Below are positions 59,491 through 64,000 of a stretch of 64,000 nt of DNA, one piece after another. The notes beneath the pieces are model-generated. The model did no database searches and was not told where the DNA came from. It saw nothing but the letters and a program-made list of their open reading frames with translations. How positions within the stretch are numbered: position 1 is the first letter of the stretch; each line of letters begins with the position of its first letter. This stretch comes from Niastella koreensis GR20-10. GTDB taxonomy: Bacteria > Bacteroidota > Bacteroidia > Chitinophagales > Chitinophagaceae. Where the stretch lies: contig NC_016609.1 of the NCBI RefSeq assembly GCF_000246855.1, forward strand, positions 7,762,744 to 7,826,743, written 5' to 3'. The position numbers and the translations under genes were made by a program.

Positions 59491-60258
59491 TCATGTGTTC
59501 TTATCCAGGTTCAAAAATGGTTTTACCAGATCTATAGGCACAGGGAAAATAGTGGTTGAATTATTCTCTGTAGCAATTTCCCTTAGCGTTTGCAGATAGC
59601 GTAATGTAAGGGCGCTTGGCTGTTCGCTTAGAATACGGGCCGCATCGGCCAGGCGTTGCGAGGCCTGATATTCCCCTTCTGCCGCAATCACTTTCGACCG
59701 GCGTTCCCGTTCTGCTTCTGCCTGTTTGGCCATAGCGCGCTGCATCTCCTGTGGCAGATCAATTTGTTTTACTTCTACGTTTGAAACCTTGATGCCCCAT
59801 GGTTCCGTATGGGTATCTATGATCTGTTGTAGTTTCTGATTTATTTTTTCGCGTTGCGAAAGCAGGTCATCCAGTTCTGATTGTCCCAATACACTTCGTA
59901 AAGTTGTTTGTGAAAACTGTGAAGTGGCAATGAGATAATTCTCTACTTCTACAATTGCTTTCTGTGGTTGCAACACGCGGAAATACACCACTGCATTTAC
60001 TTTTATAGATACGTTGTCTTCAGTGATGATGTCCTGCGGCGGCACATCCATCACTACTGTGCGCAAACTTACCTTTACCATTTTATCAATAACAGGTATT
60101 AAGATAATCAGGCCCGGGCCACGAACAGAAATCAACCGGCCTAACCGGAAAACAACTCCACGCTCATATTCACGTAAGATGCGAATGGCACTGCTCAGTA
60201 CAAACACTGCGAACAACACAATTACGATTGCCGAAGCTGAAATTGGTATAGCGTTCAT
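59491..60258 (-). CDS. Slipin (stomatin-like SPFH protein)
   Basis: 255 aa from the ATG at 60258. One N-terminal membrane helix, then the SPFH/PHB domain ([49 protein letters not shown]) and a coiled-coil tail ([22 protein letters not shown]). It belongs to the slipin-2 group, which forms large ring or cage assemblies with NfeD proteins. The nfeD gene lies directly upstream on the same strand, 11 nt away. Confidence 0.92.
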   Translation of the reverse strand: MNAIPISASAIVIVLFAVFVLSSAIRILREYERGVVFRLGRLISVRGPGLIILIPVIDKMVKVSLRTVVMDVPPQDIITEDNVSIKVNAVVYFRVLQPQKAIVEVENYLIATSQFSQTTLRSVLGQSELDDLLSQREKINQKLQQIIDTHTEPWGIKVSNVEVKQIDLPQEMQRAMAKQAEAERERRSKVIAAEGEYQASQRLADAARILSEQPSALTLRYLQTLREIATENNSTTIFPVPIDLVKPFLNLDKNT

Positions 60259-60269
60259 ATAAAACAAGT

Positions 60270-61559
60270 TTATGCTGATGATTCATTATACTGTTCTACC
60301 TGCAGCGTGAGATTCAAAAATCCGGTCACGATCACTTTCACACCTTCGGGAATCAGGCCTTCTGCAGAGAAAGCTTTCCATATTTCTCCATGCATCCGCA
60401 CCGTGCCGGCGGGATTCAATTCACTTAACGACTGACCAATTTCCCCGATCATTGCTTCCAACCCCATTGCAGGTTTTATCCGTTGCGCCTTCAATCCCAG
60501 TCCTACAACAAACAGAAAGAAGAGGGCAGAAACACCAACTGCCGTTATGATCACCGCCCATGAAAGCCCTGTCACTGCGGATGTTCCACCGGTTCTTATG
60601 AGCATCATGGAACCAAGCAATAAAGAAACAACTCCGCCTATGGCCAGCAAACCATGACTTACAATTTTTATCTCGAGCAGAAACAGGATGATCCCAAAAA
60701 CGATCAATGCTAACCCTGCATAGTTCACAGGTAAGGTATGCATGGTGTACAAAGCAAGGATCATACAAATGCCGCCAATGATGCCTGGGAAAATAGCGCC
60801 GGGACTGTATAATTCAAAGATGAGTCCGTATAAACCAAGTAAGAATAAAATGTATGCTACATTGGGATCACTCAAAATATTCAGCATCTTTTCACCCCAG
60901 CCCATTTCGAGGGTATGAACTGTTGCATGTTCTGTTTGCAGGGTGACCGTTCCTGAACTAACGGTTACTTTTTTTCCATCGATCTTATTGAGTAACTCCT
61001 GTTCGTTGCTTGCTATCAGATTGATGACATTATTCTCCAACGCTTCGGTTTCTGTTAGCGACACACTGTTGCTAACTGCCTGCACAGCCCAGGTTACATT
61101 TCGATCCCGCTTTTTGGCAATGGACCTGATAAACGCCATGGCATCATTCGTAGCTTTTGCACTCATGATGGTGTCCATTTCGCCTTGTGTGGTTACCGGG
61201 TGAGCCGCACCAATATTGGTACCGGGCGCCATGGCGGCAATGTGTGCTGCCATCGTAATGAATACACCGGCTGAACCAGCATGCGCACCACCGGGTGAAA
61301 CATATACCACAACAGGCACCGGCGATTCCAGCATGTCACTTACAATAATGCGGGTGCTTTGCAATAAACCACCTGGTGTATTAAGATGAATGAGTAAACA
61401 GGTTGCCTTTTCATTTTGTGCAACTTCAATGGCGCGATGAATAAAATCTGCGGTGGCCGGATTTATTGTTGCATCTAATTTTATAGAGAGCACTTTTTGT
61501 GCATACAGCGGCCTGGCAATAAATACAAGCAGGAAGCAATATAGTAGAAGACGCTTCAT
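60270..61559 (-). CDS. NfeD-family protein with ClpP-like protease domain
   Basis: 429 aa from the ATG at 61559, with a signal peptide ending in LYAQ. Long-form NfeD: an N-terminal ClpP-class serine protease domain (about 25-230) with [16 protein letters not shown] carrying the nucleophile and a Lys region ([21 protein letters not shown]), then four to five membrane helices (about 235-370), and a C-terminal OB-fold ([20 protein letters not shown]). Long NfeD proteins pair with slipins and cleave their C-termini (established for archaeal relatives). The gene order nfeD-slipin is the classic one. Confidence 0.92.
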   Translation of the reverse strand: MKRLLLYCFLLVFIARPLYAQKVLSIKLDATINPATADFIHRAIEVAQNEKATCLLIHLNTPGGLLQSTRIIVSDMLESPVPVVVYVSPGGAHAGSAGVFITMAAHIAAMAPGTNIGAAHPVTTQGEMDTIMSAKATNDAMAFIRSIAKKRDRNVTWAVQAVSNSVSLTETEALENNVINLIASNEQELLNKIDGKKVTVSSGTVTLQTEHATVHTLEMGWGEKMLNILSDPNVAYILFLLGLYGLIFELYSPGAIFPGIIGGICMILALYTMHTLPVNYAGLALIVFGIILFLLEIKIVSHGLLAIGGVVSLLLGSMMLIRTGGTSAVTGLSWAVIITAVGVSALFFLFVVGLGLKAQRIKPAMGLEAMIGEIGQSLSELNPAGTVRMHGEIWKAFSAEGLIPEGVKVIVTGFLNLTLQVEQYNESSA

Positions 61560-61712
61560 AACATTCAAATAGCTGCAACATGGGTCTACTGTAATTTACT
61601 AAAAATAGGCCGCATCCCCAATTTTATAATTGACGCTGAAAATATAAAAATCATATATGACAGGAAGGCGAAGAAAAGGTGTATTTGCGTTTATCCCTTA
61701 AGCGTTGAGCGT

Positions 61713-62987
61713 TTAGCCTTGATATAAATGAAATACCCAACCGAGCAGCAGGCAAATAATCACAATAACAGGCGAGGGGAGTTTTGTAAATGAAAGCATG
61801 GCCCAGGTTCCGGCAATAACAAAAAGGTTTACTATACTAACGGTATGGAAACCGATCACCGAAACATCGCGCATCATATAAATAGTACCCGCCATCATTA
61901 TACCCACCACCACCGCATTGATGCCTTCCAATGCACGGTATACAATTACATAACGTTGCAGGTTGTGCCAGATGGGAAAAAAGAAAAGCACTAATAATGC
62001 ACTCGGTAAAAAAATAGCAATGGACCCAATTAAACAACCCAGTATTTGCCAGGTGGTGCCTTTGTCTTTCATTGCCATACCACCCATAAAAGAAGCGATG
62101 GAAAATACGGGCCCCGGCATGGCGCGAACAATCCCGGCGCCGGTATAAAAATCGTTTCGCTCTATGCTGATTACGTTTCCTTTTTTATTGAGGTTCTTTC
62201 TTATTACCACCGGCGACTTGGGACGTTCAACATATTGCTCATACATCATGGGTATCAGTACCTGTCCGCCGCCAAACACCAAACTTCCGAAGCGATAATT
62301 ATTTTCAAACAGGTTCAATGGGCGGCGATTGGGCCAGTCGTTTTTACGGGCCATTTCACTGACAACCCCTGCCAGCAAAAAGATGATGGCAAACAGCCAG
62401 ATGTTGGCCCATTTTATTTGTTTAACGGGTTGAGCTTTTTCGGGAATGCGTTTGTCGCTGAGATTAGTTATAAACCCACCCAATACCAACAGGATGGGGA
62501 AGATCCACGGCGACTTAAACAACAGGTAAGTTGTGATGGAACTCACCACCATGATGACCCTGGTAATATTATTATGGATTGCCAATTTGAAAGATCGCAT
62601 GGCGGCAAAGGCCAGAAATCCCACGGCCATTGGCTGAATGAATTTGAAAATGCCTTCACTCATTGCTTTACTGTCGAAAAATTCGAGCAGGAAAGAAAAA
62701 GCGCCCATCAAAATACAGGCAGGGGCGATCCAGATGGCCAGGGTAAGAATGGCCAGTGGAATTCCGCCGCGTTTATACCCGATCAATGTTAACACCTGGG
62801 TAGAGGAGGCGCCAGGCAGCAACTGGCAAAAAGAATTGTATTCAAGCAATTCCTGTTCGGTCACATCATGCCGGCGGTGAACAAAAGTTTTCATCACCAT
62901 CCCAAAATGACCCTGCGGCCCGCCAAAGGCAGAAACACTATGCAAAAAAACGGCTTTTAAAAAAGGTATATGGCGCAGGAGGATCAT
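61713..62987 (-). CDS. chrA: Chromate transporter ChrA
   Basis: 424 aa from the ATG at 62987 (TTG at 62993 is the alternative). A two-repeat membrane protein with about 10-12 helices. Family motifs occur in both halves: [13 protein letters not shown] and [13 protein letters not shown] in the first, [12 protein letters not shown] and [15 protein letters not shown] in the second. It should export chromate by proton antiport. The intact double-length form fits the CHR long-chain group. No chrB-like regulator is nearby. Confidence 0.92.
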   Translation of the reverse strand: MILLRHIPFLKAVFLHSVSAFGGPQGHFGMVMKTFVHRRHDVTEQELLEYNSFCQLLPGASSTQVLTLIGYKRGGIPLAILTLAIWIAPACILMGAFSFLLEFFDSKAMSEGIFKFIQPMAVGFLAFAAMRSFKLAIHNNITRVIMVVSSITTYLLFKSPWIFPILLVLGGFITNLSDKRIPEKAQPVKQIKWANIWLFAIIFLLAGVVSEMARKNDWPNRRPLNLFENNYRFGSLVFGGGQVLIPMMYEQYVERPKSPVVIRKNLNKKGNVISIERNDFYTGAGIVRAMPGPVFSIASFMGGMAMKDKGTTWQILGCLIGSIAIFLPSALLVLFFFPIWHNLQRYVIVYRALEGINAVVVGIMMAGTIYMMRDVSVIGFHTVSIVNLFVIAGTWAMLSFTKLPSPVIVIICLLLGWVFHLYQG

Positions 62988-63047
62988 TCGCAATTATTCA
63001 TCATTCCAAAAAATCACAATTTAGGCAATGTGCAACACTTCGACGTC

Positions 63048-63938
63048 TTATAATGATGGTTTCCAGCGCGATCGGGGTTCAAAATAATTCCAGCACAGAG
63101 TAGAGAGTTTTCGGGTCAGTTCCCAGGCTTCATTTGAGTTGTCCCAACTCTGGTCTTTCAGATTTTTAGTTTCCACAGAAAATATATACGGACCATGCGG
63201 CGCCATCACCAATAATATTTCACTTCGCGATGCATTTACACAACCATTTTTTGAGGCCACAAATATGTACGGCGGAATTTCTGCAATCGCTTGCTCGTCG
63301 TTGTAATTTCTTCCCAGTAACCGGATCATTTTTTCACTGGCCTTTTTACTGATTACTTCACCGTTGTAAATTTTTTCCATCAGCGTTCCCATTTCCCGGG
63401 GTGTTGTTTGCGCCCAGCCATATTGATTGCGGTTTGCCTCGCGACCCGGCGTTCTTGAATTCACCCGCATATTTACCAAACCCAACGAATCCAGAATTTG
63501 GTTGATGCGCGTTCCGTTGCCGGCCAAACTCTGCAACCACAAACTGGCGGTATTGTCGCTGGTAGTTAAGCTCAACATCATCACTTTATGCAATCCAATC
63601 TTCTCACCATTTTTGAATGAACCCAGAATATCTTCCCCGGCATAATACAACGAGTCGCGGTATTCGAGTTGCTGATGGTATTCCAGTTCACCTTTTTCAA
63701 TCTTATCTTCTATACCTATTAATATAGTTACCTTCACCATACTGGCAGTTGGGAAAATTGTGTCGGAATTGAACGCGGCCACTTTACCCGTCCGCAGATT
63801 TTTTACATACACCCCAATATCGCCATTCAAGCCTTTTACCGTTTCCTCAATTTTTTGCTGCAACCGGTGATCGATGTTTTGCGCCGAAGCAACACCAATA
63901 ATCAAAAGCAGGAAGAAGGTTATAAGATATTTTTTCAT
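63048..63938 (-). CDS. Exported serine hydrolase (class A beta-lactamase fold)
   Basis: 296 aa with a signal peptide ending in VASAQ. The penicillin-recognising fold is seen from S66-M-V-K69 (nucleophile and Lys), S127-D128-N129, and K230-N231-G232, where class A enzymes usually have KTG or KSG. The omega-loop region (REANRNQYGWAQTTPREMG) has an E-A-N order that does not clearly match the usual ExxLN. It may therefore be a DD-peptidase-like or other serine hydrolase rather than an efficient beta-lactamase. Confidence 0.85.
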   Translation of the reverse strand: MKKYLITFFLLLIIGVASAQNIDHRLQQKIEETVKGLNGDIGVYVKNLRTGKVAAFNSDTIFPTASMVKVTILIGIEDKIEKGELEYHQQLEYRDSLYYAGEDILGSFKNGEKIGLHKVMMLSLTTSDNTASLWLQSLAGNGTRINQILDSLGLVNMRVNSRTPGREANRNQYGWAQTTPREMGTLMEKIYNGEVISKKASEKMIRLLGRNYNDEQAIAEIPPYIFVASKNGCVNASRSEILLVMAPHGPYIFSVETKNLKDQSWDNSNEAWELTRKLSTLCWNYFEPRSRWKPSL

Positions 63939-64000
63939 AATATGATTACATTCAATTATTTCCTCATATGCGAACTGGGGTAACCGGATTATGCCTTGCA

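Noticed and set aside
62046-62792. 248-codon frame opposite chrA
   Set aside because: Antisense to chrA, which has complete family motifs; the frame product is His/Gln-rich with no fold signal.

Overview
The window is a 64 kb chromosomal segment of a Bacteroidota bacterium, most likely Chitinophagaceae (a Niastella/Chitinophaga-type soil organism). This rests on several signs: two secreted proteins with C-terminal type IX secretion sorting domains, a DUF5606 protein, a GH3-family protein, Bacteroidota-style -7 promoter elements (TAnnTTTG) in front of many genes, few strong Shine-Dalgarno sequences, and signal peptides ending in ...AQ. I see no tRNA, rRNA, CRISPR array, transposase, integrase or prophage module. 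Most of the window is ordinary core and accessory chromosome.

Layout. 1-11 kb: a partial M1 peptidase, an unrecognised helical protein, a Pif1-like helicase, a PAP2 phosphatase, a META-domain lipoprotein, a YpfJ-type zinc protease, a hybrid histidine kinase with a 7TM sensor, and an OmpA-family lipoprotein. 11-21 kb: DNA maintenance genes (recA, uvrB, polA, tmk) plus methylglyoxal synthase and a type IX cargo protein. 21-34 kb: a large Gly/Tyr-rich secreted protein, a GNAT enzyme, a DsbA-like protein, an amidohydrolase, DUF1579 and DUF1761 proteins, a LytS/LytR-type two-component pair, a small Gly-rich exported protein, DUF5606 and an M3 oligoendopeptidase. 34-36 kb: a metal-linked cluster of Fur-family regulator, SCO protein, MerC-like protein and NifU. 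36-44 kb: an SRPBCC protein, an SDR, a pnuC/nadR-kinase pair for NAD salvage, a GT39 glycosyltransferase, mtgA, a LysE exporter and a GH3 protein. 44.5-48 kb: an AT-rich patch with two secreted proteins, then a glycosyltransferase split by a frameshift. 48-64 kb: inositol-phosphatase family protein, thiL, an S41 protease, nagA, a nitrilase-type amidase, two GNAT enzymes, a second PAP2 protein, a large glucosidase-like GH, an NfeD/slipin pair, chrA and a serine hydrolase.

The least expected signals are non-coding. Two intergenic regions carry arrays of short elements repeated exactly every 11 bp: a two-armed divergent array upstream of the Pif1-like helicase (2878-2978), and a six-slot array upstream of recA (11678-11743). 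The 11-bp step is about one helical turn, the spacing typical of PhoB/OmpR-type regulator binding. The long recA upstream region also holds a structured RNA candidate with its own terminator, a three-half-site dyad and an AT-rich direct repeat. A second candidate small RNA sits at about 33550-33657. A 15-nt palindrome between merC and the divergent sco-fur operon is a good candidate operator for the linked Fur-family protein. One octamer, TATCTTGC, recurs at the expected -7 position of five genes, and several genes start only 4-8 nt after their -7 element.

Many gene starts were placed at an internal ATG rather than at the longest possible frame, because the longer versions begin with TTG or GTG and lie upstream of a promoter element or signal peptide. 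No search tools were available: family names come from motifs read by eye.
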